NCBI RefSeq assembly: GCF_001294335.1
Contig: NZ_LGKG01000068.1
Coordinates: 226,556-290,555, forward strand
DNA length: 64,000 nucleotides
Reading direction: 5' to 3'
From: Streptomyces chattanoogensis
GTDB taxonomy: Bacteria > Actinomycetota > Actinomycetes > Streptomycetales > Streptomycetaceae
A program made the translations under genes and the position numbers. Below, piece by piece: positions 1-10,891 of the stretch (position 1 is its first letter; each line of letters opens with the position of its first letter). The notes beneath the pieces were generated by a model that did not search any database, was not told the DNA's origin, and saw nothing but the letters and a program-made list of their open reading frames with translations.

Positions 1-644
1 TCATCCGGGAGATCGCGGCGCTCACCCCCGGCCGCTACCTCCACATCGGCGGCGACGAGGCGCACTCCACCAGCCACGAGGACTATGCGGCCTTCATGGA
101 CAAGGTGCAGCCGGTGGTCGCCAAGTACGGCAAGACGGTGATCGGCTGGCACCAGCTGACCGGCGCGCGTCCGGCCAAGGGCGCCGTCGCCCAGTACTGG
201 GGCTACGACAAGACCGGCGCGGCGGAGCGGCAGCAGGTCGCCGACGCCGCCCGGAACGGCACCGGGCTGATCCTCTCGCCCGCCGACCGCGCCTACCTCG
301 ACATGAAGTACGACAAGGACACGCCGCTCGGCCTGAACTGGGCGGGCTATGTCGGCGTGCAGCGGTCCTACGACTGGGACCCGGGCACGTATCTGAAGGG
401 CGCACCCGGGGCATCGGTCCTCGGCGTCGAGGCACCGATGTGGACCGAGACCCTCAAGACTTCCGCACATCTCGAGTACATGGCCTTCCCGCGGCTCCCG
501 GGGATCGCGGAGCTGGGGTGGTCCCCGGCGGACACGCACGACTGGCCGTCGTACCGGGAGCGGCTGGCGGCGCAGGGGCCCCGGTGGGACGCCATGGGGA
601 TGGAGTACTTCCGTTCGCCGGAGGTGCCCTGGCCGGCACGCTGA
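1..644 (+). CDS. beta-N-acetylhexosaminidase, GH20 (3' part only)
   Basis: C-terminal part of a family 20 glycoside hydrolase that removes terminal GlcNAc or GalNAc from chitin- or glycan-derived oligosaccharides. The reading frame is open from base 3; the start lies outside the window. The first visible residues contain GGDEAHST, the Asp-Glu pair in which Glu is the general acid and Asp orients the substrate acetamido group. Downstream are a Trp-rich barrel end (QYWGYDK, LNWAGYVG) and a GVEAPMWTE segment, typical of the GH20 barrel C-terminus. It ends at a TGA just before the convergent acyl-CoA dehydrogenase gene. Many Streptomyces GH20 enzymes are secreted, but a signal peptide cannot be judged here. 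Family assignment is firm, substrate is inferred. Confidence 0.9.
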   Translation, partial: IREIAALTPGRYLHIGGDEAHSTSHEDYAAFMDKVQPVVAKYGKTVIGWHQLTGARPAKGAVAQYWGYDKTGAAERQQVADAARNGTGLILSPADRAYLDMKYDKDTPLGLNWAGYVGVQRSYDWDPGTYLKGAPGASVLGVEAPMWTETLKTSAHLEYMAFPRLPGIAELGWSPADTHDWPSYRERLAAQGPRWDAMGMEYFRSPEVPWPAR

Positions 645-707
645 CGGCCGGCGCGCGGGCAGGCGGCCGGCCCCGGAACGCCGCAGGGCCGGCCGCGGAA
701 CGGGGAA

Positions 708-1862
708 CTACACCCCCAGCTCCCGCGCGATCAGCATCCGCTGCACCTCGCTCGTGCCCTCCCCGATCTCCAGGATCTTCGCGTCCCGCCACATCCGGGC
801 GACCGGGTACTCGTTCATGAAGCCGTATCCGCCGTGGATCTGGGTGGCCTCGCGGGCGTTGTCCACCGCGATCTCGGAGGAGTAGAGCTTGGCGAGCGCG
901 GCCTCCTTCTTGAAGGGTTCGCCGTGGACCAGGCGGGAGGCGGCGTCACGCCAGGCCAGCCGGGAGGTGTGGGCGCGCATCTCCATGTCGGCGAGCTTGA
1001 ACTGGATGGCCTGGTTGGCGCCGATCGGCCGCCCGAAGGCCCGGCGCTGCTTCGCGTACGCCACCGACTCGTCCACACAGCCCTGCGCCAGGCCGGTGGC
1101 CAGCGCCGCGATGGCGATCCGGCCCTCGTCGAGGATGCGCAGGAACTGCGCATAGCCGCGGCCCTCCTCGCCCAGCAGGTTGGCGGCGGGGACGCGGACG
1201 TCGGAGAAGGACAGTTCACGGGTGTCCGAGGCGCTCCAGCCGACCTTGGAGTACGGGGCGCCGACGGTGAAGCCCGGGGTGCCCGACGGCACGATGACCG
1301 AGGAGATCTCCGGGGAGCCGTCGGCCTTCCGGCCGGTCACCGCGGTGACCGTCACCAGGCCGGTGATGTCCGTCCCGGAGTTGGTGATGAAGCACTTGCT
1401 GCCGTTGATCACCCATTCGTCACCCTCCCGCACCGCGGTCGTGCGCGTCGCGCCCGCGTCCGAGCCGCCGTCCGGCTCGGTCAGGCCGAAGGCGCCGAGC
1501 ATCTCGCCGCTGCACAGCTTGGGCAGCCACGCGCGCTTCTGCTCCTCCGTGCCGAAGTGGAAGACCGGCATGGCGCCGAGGGAGACCCCGGCCTCCAGGG
1601 TGATCGCCACCGAGGAGTCGACCCGGGCCAGCTCCTCCAGGGCGATGCCGAGCGCGAGATAGTCGCCGCCCATCCCGCCGTACTCCTCCGGGAACGGCAG
1701 GCCGAACAGGCCCATCTCGCCCATCTGGCGGACGATTTCGTACGGGAACTCGTGCCGCTCGTAGTAGTCGCCGATCTTGGGGGCGACGACGTCATGCGCG
1801 AACGCCTCGACCGTGCGCCGGAGTTCTTCCAGCTCGGCGGCCAGACGGTGATCCAAGGACAT
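708..1862 (-). CDS. acdH: acyl-CoA dehydrogenase (branched-chain type)
   Basis: FAD-dependent acyl-CoA dehydrogenase of 384 aa that makes the alpha,beta double bond in an acyl-CoA. It is the last gene of the accD1-accC1-hmgL-acdH operon, so a branched short-chain substrate from leucine or valine breakdown is likely. The C-terminus reads EIGEGTSEVQR, with Glu368 at the position of the catalytic base of medium-chain-type enzymes; isovaleryl-CoA dehydrogenases carry a small residue there. ATG at 1862 is preferred because AGGAG lies 8 nt upstream; a GTG at 1871 overlaps the hmgL stop but leaves no room for a ribosome binding site. The gap to hmgL is 5 nt, implying translational coupling. The symbol follows S. 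coelicolor usage from memory. Confidence 0.9.
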   Translation of the reverse strand: MSLDHRLAAELEELRRTVEAFAHDVVAPKIGDYYERHEFPYEIVRQMGEMGLFGLPFPEEYGGMGGDYLALGIALEELARVDSSVAITLEAGVSLGAMPVFHFGTEEQKRAWLPKLCSGEMLGAFGLTEPDGGSDAGATRTTAVREGDEWVINGSKCFITNSGTDITGLVTVTAVTGRKADGSPEISSVIVPSGTPGFTVGAPYSKVGWSASDTRELSFSDVRVPAANLLGEEGRGYAQFLRILDEGRIAIAALATGLAQGCVDESVAYAKQRRAFGRPIGANQAIQFKLADMEMRAHTSRLAWRDAASRLVHGEPFKKEAALAKLYSSEIAVDNAREATQIHGGYGFMNEYPVARMWRDAKILEIGEGTSEVQRMLIARELGV

Positions 1863-1867
1863 AACTG

Positions 1868-2833
1868 TCACTCCTGGTGGGAGTCGTGGGAGAGGGCACG
1901 CAGGGTGCGGGACGGGCTGGGGCGGCCCAGGGCCTCGGCCATCCAGGCGCTGGTGGCGGTGAGCCGGCCGAGGTCGACGCCGGTCTCGATGCCGAGGCCG
2001 TGCAGCATCCACACGAGGTCTTCGGTGGCGAGGTTGCCGGTGGCGCTCTTGGCGTACGGGCAGCCGCCCAGGCCGCCCGCCGAGGCGTCGACGGTGGTGA
2101 CGCCGTGCTGGAGCGCGGCGAAGGTGTTGGCGAGGGCCTGCCCGTAGGTGTCGTGGAAGTGCACGCCCAGGCGGGAGGTGGGCACCCCCGCCTCGTTCAG
2201 GGCGGTGAGCAGGCGCTGGACATGGCCGGGGGTGGCGACGCCGATGGTGTCGCCCAGGCTCAGTTCGTCGCAGCCCAGGTCCAGCAGCTCCCGGCAGACC
2301 CGTACGGTCGCCGCGACGGGCACCGGGCCCTCCCAGGGGTCGCCGAAGCACATCGAGAGATAGCCGCGGACCTGCACCCCGGCGTCCTTGGCGCGCGCGA
2401 CGACCGGTGCGAACATCGCCAGCGCTTCGTCGACCGTGCGGTTGAGGTTGGCCTTGGCGAACGACTCGGTGGCGCTGGCGAACACCGCGATCCGGCGGGC
2501 GCCCAGGGCGAGCGCCCGGTCCAGACCGCGTTCGTTGGGCACCAGGACCGGCAGCCGGTGCGGATCGAGATCGCCCAGGAGCGGGAACAGGGTCTCGGCG
2601 TCGGCGAGTTGGGGCACCCACTTGGGGTGGACGAAGCTGGTGGCCTCGACCACGGGCAGACCCGCGTCGGCCAGCCGGTGGATGAACTCCGCCTTGATCC
2701 CGGTCGGGACGACGGCCTTCTCGTTCTGCAGGCCGTCGCGCGGGCCGACCTCGTGGATCGTCACGCGGGCGGGCAGCCCCTCCGCCGGGACCTGCATCGG
2801 GAGGCCGGGTGCGGGCGTGTCGGCGGTCGTCAT
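1868..2833 (-). CDS. hmgL: hydroxymethylglutaryl-CoA lyase
   Basis: 321-aa TIM-barrel lyase that splits HMG-CoA into acetoacetate and acetyl-CoA, the last step of leucine degradation. GPRDGLQNE (residues 30-38) carries the Arg and Asp of the active site, HFHD at 225-228 supplies metal-ligand histidines, and GLGGCPYA contains the catalytic-loop Cys258. [12 protein letters not shown] near 192-203 is also characteristic. Its ATG overlaps the accC1 stop as ATGA, so the two are translationally coupled. Position between a biotin carboxylase and an acyl-CoA dehydrogenase fixes the pathway: methylcrotonyl-CoA carboxylation, hydration (hydratase not in the window), then this lyase. Length is normal for the family. 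Confidence 0.93.
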   Translation of the reverse strand: MTTADTPAPGLPMQVPAEGLPARVTIHEVGPRDGLQNEKAVVPTGIKAEFIHRLADAGLPVVEATSFVHPKWVPQLADAETLFPLLGDLDPHRLPVLVPNERGLDRALALGARRIAVFASATESFAKANLNRTVDEALAMFAPVVARAKDAGVQVRGYLSMCFGDPWEGPVPVAATVRVCRELLDLGCDELSLGDTIGVATPGHVQRLLTALNEAGVPTSRLGVHFHDTYGQALANTFAALQHGVTTVDASAGGLGGCPYAKSATGNLATEDLVWMLHGLGIETGVDLGRLTATSAWMAEALGRPSPSRTLRALSHDSHQE

Positions 2834-4791
2834 GACGCGGGCTCCTCGGCGGGCTCGTGCGGGGTGACGGCGGCCAGGACCTGGTCCATGGCGACGGTCG
2901 TGCCCGCGGTGACGTCCAGTTCGGTGACGGTCCCGGCGTGCGGCGCGGTGATGACGTGCTCCATCTTCATCGCCTCCACCACCAACAGGCCCTGGCCTGC
3001 GGCGACTTCCTCGCCGACGGCCACCTTGACCACGGTGACGGTGCCGGGCATCGGGGCGGCGAGGGTGTCCACGCCATGCCCGCCGGCGGCTCCGCTCAGC
3101 GTCGCCGCCACCGGGTCGTGATCCTGGACATGCCAGGAGTCGCCCTCCCGGCCGAGCCAGTCACCGCTGCGGTGGAAGGTGTGCACCACGCCGTCCACGG
3201 TGACCCGTACGAGGCCCTCCGTGACCTCGAGGGGTGCGCCGGGCCGGCTGTCGTACGGGATGGGGTCGTGGCCCGGTACGCGCAGCCAGTGGGTGACCGG
3301 AGCGGGCTCGCCGCCGAGCCGGAAGCCGCTCGGGGCGGCGAAGGGGTCGCGCCAGCCGTCCGCCGGCACCTCCGGCTCCAGGGCCGCCTGCCGCACCGCG
3401 GCGGCCGCCGCATACACCTCCTCCGGCACGCCGCCGTCCACCAGGCCCGCCGTCTCCCGCTCCACCAGCCCGGTGTCCAGCTCGCCGGAGACCACATCGG
3501 GATGGGCGAGCAGCCGGCGCAGAAAACCGGCGTTGGTCGTCACGCCGAGGGTGACCGTCCGCGCCAGTGCCGCGCGCAGGGTGCGCAGGGCGGACGGGCG
3601 GTCGGGCCCGTACGCGATGACCTTGGACAGCATCGGGTCGTACAGGCTGCCGACCTCCGCGCCCTGGGACAGCCCGGAGTCCGTACGCACTCCGCCGCCC
3701 TGCGGTTCCTGCAGGGCGAGAACAGTGCCGCCGGTGGGCAGGAAGTCGCGCGCCGGGTCCTCGGCGCAGATCCGGGCCTCGACGGCGTGCCCGGTGAGGG
3801 TGATGTCCTCCTGGGCGAAGGGCAGCCGTTCGCCGGCCGCGATCCGCAGCTGCCACTCCACCAGGTCGTGGCCGGTGACGAGTTCGGTCACCGGGTGCTC
3901 GACCTGGAGGCGGGTGTTCATCTCCATGAAGTAATAGGCAGAGGGGTCCTTGCCCGGGACGATGAACTCGACCGTGCCCGCGCCCCGGTAGCCGCAGGAG
4001 CGCGCCGCCTGGACGGCCGCCTCGCCCATCGCGGCGCGCGTGGCGTCGTCCAGCAGGACCGACGGGGCCTCCTCGATGACCTTCTGATGGCGCCGCTGCA
4101 GGGAGCATTCGCGCTCGCCCAGGTGGACGACGTTGCCGTGGCCGTCCGCCAGCACCTGGATCTCGATGTGCCGGGGGCGGTCGATCCAGCGCTCGACCAG
4201 CAGCGTGTCATCGCCGAAGGAGCCGCGGGCCTCGCGCCGGGCGGCGGCGATCTCCTCGCCGAGCAGCGCCGCGTCCCGCACCAGCCGCATGCCCTTGCCG
4301 CCGCCGCCCGCGGACGGCTTGAGCAGCACCGGCAGCCCGATCTCCCGCGCCGCGGCGGCCAGTTCGGCATCGTCCAGCCCGCTGCCGTTCGACCCGGGCA
4401 CCACCGGCACGCCGGCCGCCCGGACCGTCTCCTTGGCCCGGATCTTGTCGCCCATCAGCTCGATCGCCTCGGCGGGCGGCCCGATGAAGACCAGCCCCGC
4501 CTCGGCACAGGCACGGGCGAACCGGGCGTTCTCGGCGAGGAAGCCGTAGCCCGGGTGCACGGCCTGCGCACCGGTCCGTGCCGCCGCCTCCAGCAGGCGG
4601 TCGACGGCGAGATAGCTCTCGGCGGCCGGTGCGGGCCCGATCCGTACCGCCGTATCGGCCTCCCGGACATGCCGGGCGCCGGCGTCCGCGTCGCTGAAGA
4701 CGGCGACCGAGCGGATGCCGAGGGCACGCAGCGTGCGGATGACGCGGACGGCGATCTCGCCGCGGTTGGCGACCAGAACCGTGTCGAACAT
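2830..4791 (-). CDS. accC1: acyl-CoA carboxylase alpha subunit (methylcrotonyl-CoA type)
   Basis: 653-aa biotin-dependent carboxylase alpha chain. Domains in order: biotin carboxylase N-terminus (ANRGEIAVR, residues 8-16), ATP-grasp with the glycine loop GGGGKGM (162-168) and [11 protein letters not shown] (290-300), the biotin carboxylase C-terminus, a linker/BT region, and a biotinyl domain with EAMKMEH, biotinylated Lys609. Start choice: several in-frame starts lie between the accD1 stop and here (GTG at 4851 overlapping that stop, ATG at 4803). The ATG at 4791 is chosen because homologues begin M-[FI]-[DS]-[TK]-V-L-[VI]-ANRGEIA and AAAGGG lies 10 nt upstream. With accD1 and hmgL next to it, 3-methylcrotonyl-CoA is the likely substrate. 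Confidence 0.9.
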   Translation of the reverse strand: MFDTVLVANRGEIAVRVIRTLRALGIRSVAVFSDADAGARHVREADTAVRIGPAPAAESYLAVDRLLEAAARTGAQAVHPGYGFLAENARFARACAEAGLVFIGPPAEAIELMGDKIRAKETVRAAGVPVVPGSNGSGLDDAELAAAAREIGLPVLLKPSAGGGGKGMRLVRDAALLGEEIAAARREARGSFGDDTLLVERWIDRPRHIEIQVLADGHGNVVHLGERECSLQRRHQKVIEEAPSVLLDDATRAAMGEAAVQAARSCGYRGAGTVEFIVPGKDPSAYYFMEMNTRLQVEHPVTELVTGHDLVEWQLRIAAGERLPFAQEDITLTGHAVEARICAEDPARDFLPTGGTVLALQEPQGGGVRTDSGLSQGAEVGSLYDPMLSKVIAYGPDRPSALRTLRAALARTVTLGVTTNAGFLRRLLAHPDVVSGELDTGLVERETAGLVDGGVPEEVYAAAAAVRQAALEPEVPADGWRDPFAAPSGFRLGGEPAPVTHWLRVPGHDPIPYDSRPGAPLEVTEGLVRVTVDGVVHTFHRSGDWLGREGDSWHVQDHDPVAATLSGAAGGHGVDTLAAPMPGTVTVVKVAVGEEVAAGQGLLVVEAMKMEHVITAPHAGTVTELDVTAGTTVAMDQVLAAVTPHEPAEEPAS

Positions 4792-4847
4792 GCGCGGGGT
4801 CATCCCTTTCGTAGCCGTCCCTCTCATAGCCATCGCTCTCATCGGGA

Positions 4848-6464
<1,617 letters not shown>

Positions 6465-6508
6465 CTCTACGAGCCCCCTTGCCCGGTCGCGCTGCGTCCG
6501 GTGTTCGA

Positions 6509-6554
6509 GTTAATGGCCGTTAACCTCATTTCCCTCAGGTTAACGACCACTAAC
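6509..6554. promoter_or_regulatory. twin palindromic operators between accD1 and tetR
   Basis: Left arm GTTAATGGCCGTTAACCT (6509-6526) and right arm AGGTTAACGACCACTAAC (6537-6554) are near-perfect inverted copies (16 of 18 match) around a 10-nt spacer. Each arm is itself an approximate palindrome with TTAA-type ends, as expected for two TetR dimers. The site sits in the 112-bp divergent promoter region, so the adjacent TetR protein is the obvious ligand, controlling both directions. Confidence 0.8.
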
Positions 6555-6569
6555 CCGGCTGTCTACAAT
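6540..6569 (+). promoter_or_regulatory. tetR promoter, leaderless type
   Basis: The -10 TACAAT (6564-6569) lies exactly 7 nt before the ATG at 6577, and a -35-like TTAACG (6540-6545) is 18 bp upstream inside the right operator arm. No Shine-Dalgarno sequence exists. Transcription should start at or next to the A of the ATG. Operator over the -35 predicts autorepression. Confidence 0.7.
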
Positions 6570-6576
6570 TGGCCGC

Positions 6577-7194
6577 ATGAGTAATGCGCATGTGCCCGCC
6601 CCGACCAGCCGCCGCGAGCAGATCCTGAAGGAGGCGGCCCGGCTCTTCGCGGAGCGCGGGTTCCATGGCGTCGGGGTGGACGAGATAGGGGCCGCCGTGG
6701 GGATCTCCGGCCCCGGCCTCTACCGCCACTTCGCGGGCAAGGACGCGATGCTCGCCGAGCTGCTGGTCGGGATCAGTGAGCGGCTGCTCGAGGGCGGCCG
6801 GATGCGGATCGCGGAGGGCGGCGAGAGCCCCGAGGCGGTGCTGCATGCGCTGATCGACGGCCATATCGACTTCGCGCTGGACGACCGTCCGCTGATCACC
6901 GTGCACGACCGCGAGCTGGACCGGCTGCGCGAGGCCGACCGCAAGCGGGTGCGCCAGCTCCAGCGGCAGTACGTCGAGCTGTGGGTGGAGGTCGTCAGGG
7001 AGTGCTATCCGGCCTGCACGGAGTCCGAGGCGCGGTCCGCGGTGCACGCCGTCTTCGGGCTGCTCAACTCCACGCCGCACCTCAGCCCGCGCGCCAGCCT
7101 GCCGCCCCGTGCGGCCACCGAGGCCCTGCTCAAGCGGCTCGCCCTGGGGGCGTTCGCGGCGGCGGCGGACCGGGAGCGGATGCCGGCGGAGTGA
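6577..7194 (+). CDS. TetR family regulator of the acyl-CoA/leucine genes
   Basis: 205-aa TetR-type repressor. The N-terminal helix-turn-helix (about residues 33-52, VDEIGAAVGISGPGLYRHF) is canonical; the C-terminal ligand domain has no signature recognisable by eye. It is divergent from the accD1 operon and followed by a second acyl-CoA dehydrogenase, so a branched-chain or methylcrotonyl-CoA ester is a reasonable effector guess. The ATG at 6577 has no ribosome binding site but a perfectly placed -10, indicating a leaderless mRNA. The paired operators at 6509-6554 are the likely binding sites and overlap its own -35. Confidence 0.9.
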   Translation: MSNAHVPAPTSRREQILKEAARLFAERGFHGVGVDEIGAAVGISGPGLYRHFAGKDAMLAELLVGISERLLEGGRMRIAEGGESPEAVLHALIDGHIDFALDDRPLITVHDRELDRLREADRKRVRQLQRQYVELWVEVVRECYPACTESEARSAVHAVFGLLNSTPHLSPRASLPPRAATEALLKRLALGAFAAAADRERMPAE

Positions 7195-7275
7195 GCCCGT
7201 CCGGCCGCTGCCGGGGCGGCGGCGGCCGGTGGTGACGGGGGGTGACGGTGGTGGCGAACGCCTCGTGGGGAAGTC

Positions 7276-7327
7276 TGGACGTCCGTACTGACCGGCGGGT
7301 AACCTGCGCCTGAGCAAGCGCTTAGTC
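7276..7327 (+). promoter_or_regulatory. promoter and possible operator before acdH2
   Basis: TGGACG (7276-7281) and TAACCT (7300-7305) are separated by 18 bp and could be -35 and -10. TGAGCAAGCGCTTAGTC (7311-7327), centred on the palindrome AAGCGCTT, follows at the expected transcription start and looks like a TetR-family operator different in sequence from the twin operators upstream. Candidate only. Confidence 0.45.
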
Positions 7328-7386
7328 GGCGTGCCTTCAGGGACGGTCGGCGTGATGCAGGGATACCCAGGGCAGGGAGGCCACCA

Positions 7387-8544
7387 GTGAAGCGGACGGT
7401 GTTCAACGAGGACCACGAGGCGTTCCGCGAGACCATACGCGCCTTCATCGAGGCCGAGGTCGTCCCCGTCTACGACGAGTGGTTCGCCGCGGGTCAGGCC
7501 CCGCGCGACTTCTACTACAAGCTCGGTGAGCTGGGCGTCTTCGGCATCAACGTCCCCGAGGAGTACGGCGGCGCCGGCCTGGACACGCACAAGTTCGAGG
7601 CCGTCCAGTACGAGGAGACGGCGCGCGCGGGCGTCAACTTCGGCGGCTCCGGCGTGCATGTGCTGCTGGCCCTGCCGTACATCAAGATGCTCGCCACCGA
7701 CGAGCAGAAGAAGCGCTATCTGCCGAAGTTCGTCTCCGGCGAGGAGATGTGGGCCCTGGCCATGACCGAGCCGGGCACCGGCTCCGACGTCGCGGGCATG
7801 AAGACCACCGCCAAGCTCTCCGAGGACGGCACGCACTACGTCCTCAACGGCGCCAAGACCTTCATCACCGGCGGCGTGCACGCCGACCGCGTCATCGTCT
7901 GCGCCCGCACCTCGGCCCCGCGCGAGGACGACCGCCGCTTCGGTATCTCCCTCTTCGCCGTGGACACCAAGTCCGAGGGCTACTCCGTCGGCCGCAAGCT
8001 GGACAAGCTGGGCCTGCGCACCTCCGACACTGCCGAGCTCGCGTTCGTCGATGTGAAGGTGCCGGTCGAGGACCTGCTCGGCGAGGAGAACAAGGGCTTT
8101 CACTACCTCGGCCGGAACCTGCCGTCCGAGCGCTGGGGCATCGCCTTCGGCGCGTATGCGCAGGCCAAGGCCGCCGTCCGGTTCGCCCAGCAGTACGTCC
8201 AGGACCGCACTGTCTTCGGCAAGACCGTGGCCTCCTTCCAGAACACCAAGTTCGAACTGGCCGCCTGCCAGGCCGAGGTGGACGCCGCCGAGGCCGTCGC
8301 CGACCGCGCCCTGGAAGCCCTCGACGCGGGCGAGCTGACGCCGGCCGAGGCCGCCTCCGCCAAGCTCTTCTGCACCGAGGTCGCCCACCGCGTCATCGAC
8401 AAGTGCCTGCAGCTGCACGGCGGTTACGGCTACATGAACGAGTACCCGATCGCCCGCCTCTACGCCGACAACCGCGTCAACCGCATCTACGGCGGCACCA
8501 GCGAGGTCATGAAGTCGATCATCGCCAAGTCCATGGGCCTCTAG
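7387..8544 (+). CDS. acdH2: acyl-CoA dehydrogenase, long-chain/isovaleryl-like
   Basis: 385-aa flavin acyl-CoA dehydrogenase. MTEPGTGSDVAGMKT (126-140) is the FAD/substrate loop and LQLHGGYGYMNEYP near 338-351 the C-terminal signature. The C-terminal motif reads IYGGTSEVMK: Gly369 occupies the place of the usual catalytic Glu, as in isovaleryl- and long-chain dehydrogenases, whose base sits on an earlier helix. In that helix I see EALDAGELTP, where the best-aligned residue is Asp313, not Glu. GTG start with GGGAGG 6 nt upstream. The thioesterase gene follows after 32 nt and may be co-transcribed. Substrate not determined; proximity to the leucine operon suggests a branched acyl-CoA. Confidence 0.88.
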   Translation: MKRTVFNEDHEAFRETIRAFIEAEVVPVYDEWFAAGQAPRDFYYKLGELGVFGINVPEEYGGAGLDTHKFEAVQYEETARAGVNFGGSGVHVLLALPYIKMLATDEQKKRYLPKFVSGEEMWALAMTEPGTGSDVAGMKTTAKLSEDGTHYVLNGAKTFITGGVHADRVIVCARTSAPREDDRRFGISLFAVDTKSEGYSVGRKLDKLGLRTSDTAELAFVDVKVPVEDLLGEENKGFHYLGRNLPSERWGIAFGAYAQAKAAVRFAQQYVQDRTVFGKTVASFQNTKFELAACQAEVDAAEAVADRALEALDAGELTPAEAASAKLFCTEVAHRVIDKCLQLHGGYGYMNEYPIARLYADNRVNRIYGGTSEVMKSIIAKSMGL

Positions 8545-8576
8545 GCCGGGACCGGACGCCGACAGGCCATACGCAC

Positions 8577-9497
8577 GTGAACGACGCACTGCAGTCGCTG
8601 CTCGATCTGCTCGCCCTGGAGCAGATCGAGCAGGACATCTTCCGCGGCCGGAGCCGCGCCTCGGTCGTCCCCCGGGTCTTCGGCGGACAGGTCGCCGCCC
8701 AGGCCCTGGTCGCGGCCGGGCGCACGGCCCCCGCCGACCGTCCGCCGCACTCCCTGCACGCGTATTTCCTGCGCCCCGGCGATCCCGGAGCGCCCATCGT
8801 CTACACCGTCGACCGGATCCGGGACGGCCGGTCCTTCACCACCCGCCGCGTCGTCGCCGTCCAGCACGGGCAGCCGGTCTTCCACCTCTCCGCCTCCTTC
8901 CAGGCGGACGAGGAAGGGCTGGACCACCAGGAGCCGATGCCGCCGGCGACGGACCCGCTGGAGCTGCCCACGGCCGCCGAGGTGCTGCCCCGCCACGCCG
9001 CCGAGGGGTACCTCGACCCGGCGGTCGCCGAGCGGCTGCTGGAGGCCCGGGCCGCGATCGACCTGCGGTACGTCGACGAGCCGCCGTACGTCACCGTCGG
9101 CGAGGTGCGCGAGCCGCGCTCCCAGGTCTGGTTCCGCACCCAGGGCAAGCTCGACGAGGCCGGCGCCGCCATCCCCCGCCCGCTGCTGGACATCTGCCTG
9201 GTCACCTACGTCTCCGACATGACCCTGCTGGACTCGGTCCTGCTCGCGCACGGCCGGGGCGGCTGGGCGGTCGGCGATGTGGTCGGCGCGAGCCTGGACC
9301 ATGCGATGTGGTTCCACCGCCCGCTGCGGGCCGACGAGTGGCTGCTCTACGACCAGGAGTCCCCCACCGCCCACGGCGGGCGGGGCCTGGGCAAGGGCCG
9401 TATCTTCACGGCGGACGGGCAGCTGGCGGTGTCCGTCATCCAGGAGGGCGTGATCCGGGTACCGCGGGAGAGCAGCAGGCAAGATCCCGGGGCGTAG
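8577..9497 (+). CDS. tesB: acyl-CoA thioesterase II
   Basis: 306-aa double-hotdog thioesterase of the TesB/PTE family, releasing free acid and CoA from acyl-CoAs. The N-terminal hotdog has VFGGQVAAQAL (35-45); the C-terminal hotdog has ASLDHAMWFHRP, where Asp241 corresponds to Asp204 of E. coli TesB, and VIQEGVIR supplies the active-site Gln. The GTG start is chosen from homology (NDALQSLLDLL); the ribosome binding site is weak (AGG about 10 nt upstream), consistent with coupling to the dehydrogenase 32 nt before. It ends at a strong bidirectional hairpin. Confidence 0.9.
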   Translation: MNDALQSLLDLLALEQIEQDIFRGRSRASVVPRVFGGQVAAQALVAAGRTAPADRPPHSLHAYFLRPGDPGAPIVYTVDRIRDGRSFTTRRVVAVQHGQPVFHLSASFQADEEGLDHQEPMPPATDPLELPTAAEVLPRHAAEGYLDPAVAERLLEARAAIDLRYVDEPPYVTVGEVREPRSQVWFRTQGKLDEAGAAIPRPLLDICLVTYVSDMTLLDSVLLAHGRGGWAVGDVVGASLDHAMWFHRPLRADEWLLYDQESPTAHGGRGLGKGRIFTADGQLAVSVIQEGVIRVPRESSRQDPGA

Positions 9498-9505
9498 GCA
9501 AAGGG

Positions 9506-9534
9506 GAAGCCCCTCGTGGCTCACAAGGGGCTTC
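9506..9534. terminator. hairpin terminator after tesB
   Basis: Perfect 9-bp stem GAAGCCCCT / AGGGGCTTC with an 11-nt loop, followed on the plus strand by a pyrimidine-rich run (TTCTCTTCC). It lies between convergent genes and could serve both. Confidence 0.8.
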
Positions 9535-9595
9535 TTCTCTTCCGGGGACTCTTGCGGGGACGGGGTGCGGGCTCTTCGCCGTGCCGTGAGCCTGC

Positions 9596-9793
9596 TCAGA
9601 CCTCGTAGTTCGCGTCGAAGGTGTCGCGCCGGTCCTGTTCCTCCTGCTGCTGGCGCAACTTCTCCTTGAACGCCTGGTCGGCAGCGGCAGCGCGGCCGGA
9701 ACGCCGTGCCGCCTTCTCCCTCTCCTCGCGAAGCTTTTCCTCGGCCTGTTCGCGGGCGTCTTGCGCTTTGGAACTGCTACCCATGGTGCTCAT
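9596..9793 (-). CDS. small charged hypothetical protein
   Basis: 65-aa protein, or 62 aa if the ATG at 9784 is used. It is almost entirely Glu, Lys, Arg, Gln and Ala (EEKLREEREKAARR, FKEKLRQQQEEQDRR), predicting one long helix or coiled coil, and ends DTFDANYEV. No catalytic or binding motif is visible. GGGG just upstream of the first ATG, which is 10 nt before the second ATG, may be the ribosome binding site for the shorter form. Codon use matches the neighbourhood, so it is probably real. Function unknown. Confidence 0.7.
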   Translation of the reverse strand: MSTMGSSSKAQDAREQAEEKLREEREKAARRSGRAAAADQAFKEKLRQQQEEQDRRDTFDANYEV

Positions 9794-9918
9794 CCCCAAG
9801 GGCGGGGTGGTGGATCGCTTCGCCCTCAGCCTCGCACGTCCGTGAAAAGCTCGCATATCGGTCGGTTCGGGTGGTGCATATCGGCCGGTCCAGGGCCGGT
9901 GACGTGCCGGGGAGACCC

Positions 9919-10725
9919 TCAGGCCAGCCCGGCCGCGGTCAGCAGATACGCGGTCAGCGGGTCGTAGTAGCGCGGGCTGATGACATGGTCGTCCAGGGGG
10001 ATGGTCACCTGGAGGGTGCCCTCGGCCTCGCCCAGGAACAGCGCCGGGTCGTTGCAGTCCGCGAAGCCGATGGTGTCGATACCGCGCTGGCCCGCGCAGC
10101 CCGCCCAGCCGTGGTCCGCCATGACCAGATCCGGCTGCGCGGCGCCGTCCCGTTCCAGCTGGTCCAGGATCGCCGACATCGGTGCGGGGGAGTGGGTGTG
10201 CCACAGCGTCGCCCCGCGCTCCAGCATCGCCACGTCCGCGAACTGCACCACCAGGCCGTCGTCCACCGCCAGCACGCCCGGCACCGTCATGATCTCGCAG
10301 CCCTTGGCGCGCAGGGCCTGTGCTGTGGCCCGGTGCACATCCAGCAGACCGCCCGGGTGGCCGGTCGCGAACAGCACCCGGTGCCGGCCGGCCGCCGCCT
10401 TGCGCAGCACCGCCGCCGCCCGCTCCAGCGCGTCCACCGTCAGCTCCGGGTCGATGGTGTCCTGGCCCTGGCGGTGGTGCGGATCGTCGTTCACCCCGCA
10501 GCGCTCCGCCATCACGGCGAGCACATCCTGCTCGTCCGTCCACCGGTCGCCGAGCTCCAGCCCGAGCCAGTAGTGGCGGTCACCGTTGGCGAGGCTCCGG
10601 TAGTGGGAGAGGTTGTTCTCGCGGGGAGTGGCGACATCACCGGCGATCCGGGTGCGCACCAGATGGTCGACGAGTTCGGCGCGCGTGGGGGCGGTGGCTT
10701 CAGCGGCTATCGGCATAGCGCCCAT
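9919..10725 (-). CDS. phosphatase-annotated conserved actinobacterial protein
   Basis: 268-aa protein recognised as a conserved streptomycete family commonly annotated as phosphatase (from memory; no experiment known to me). Conserved-looking segments are [42 protein letters not shown] and [14 protein letters not shown]; the His/Asp-rich blocks could bind metal. No signal peptide or membrane segment. Two starts are possible, ATG at 10725 (used here) and ATG at 10716; neither has a clear ribosome binding site. It is divergent from the agmatinase gene, sharing a 166-bp intergenic region. Specific function unassigned. Confidence 0.75.
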   Translation of the reverse strand: MGAMPIAAEATAPTRAELVDHLVRTRIAGDVATPRENNLSHYRSLANGDRHYWLGLELGDRWTDEQDVLAVMAERCGVNDDPHHRQGQDTIDPELTVDALERAAAVLRKAAAGRHRVLFATGHPGGLLDVHRATAQALRAKGCEIMTVPGVLAVDDGLVVQFADVAMLERGATLWHTHSPAPMSAILDQLERDGAAQPDLVMADHGWAGCAGQRGIDTIGFADCNDPALFLGEAEGTLQVTIPLDDHVISPRYYDPLTAYLLTAAGLA

Positions 10726-10878
10726 TGTGCCCGTACGGATCGCGCCGGGCGGGTGGGTTCCGTACCCCGGACACGCTCCGCGCCGCCCGGCCCGCACCGG
10801 CCGCGCCCCTGGCCAAAACGTCGAACGGCCGACGCGCGGCCGCCGCAAATGTCCATGGGCCCCGGCTCCGGCCGTCCC

Positions 10879-10884
10879 TACCCT
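10879..10884 (+). promoter_or_regulatory. -10 element of leaderless speB promoter
   Basis: TACCCT is followed by exactly 7 nt and then the ATG at 10892; no Shine-Dalgarno is present. This is the streptomycete leaderless layout. No convincing -35 is visible. Confidence 0.55.
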
Positions 10885-10891
10885 CACCTTC

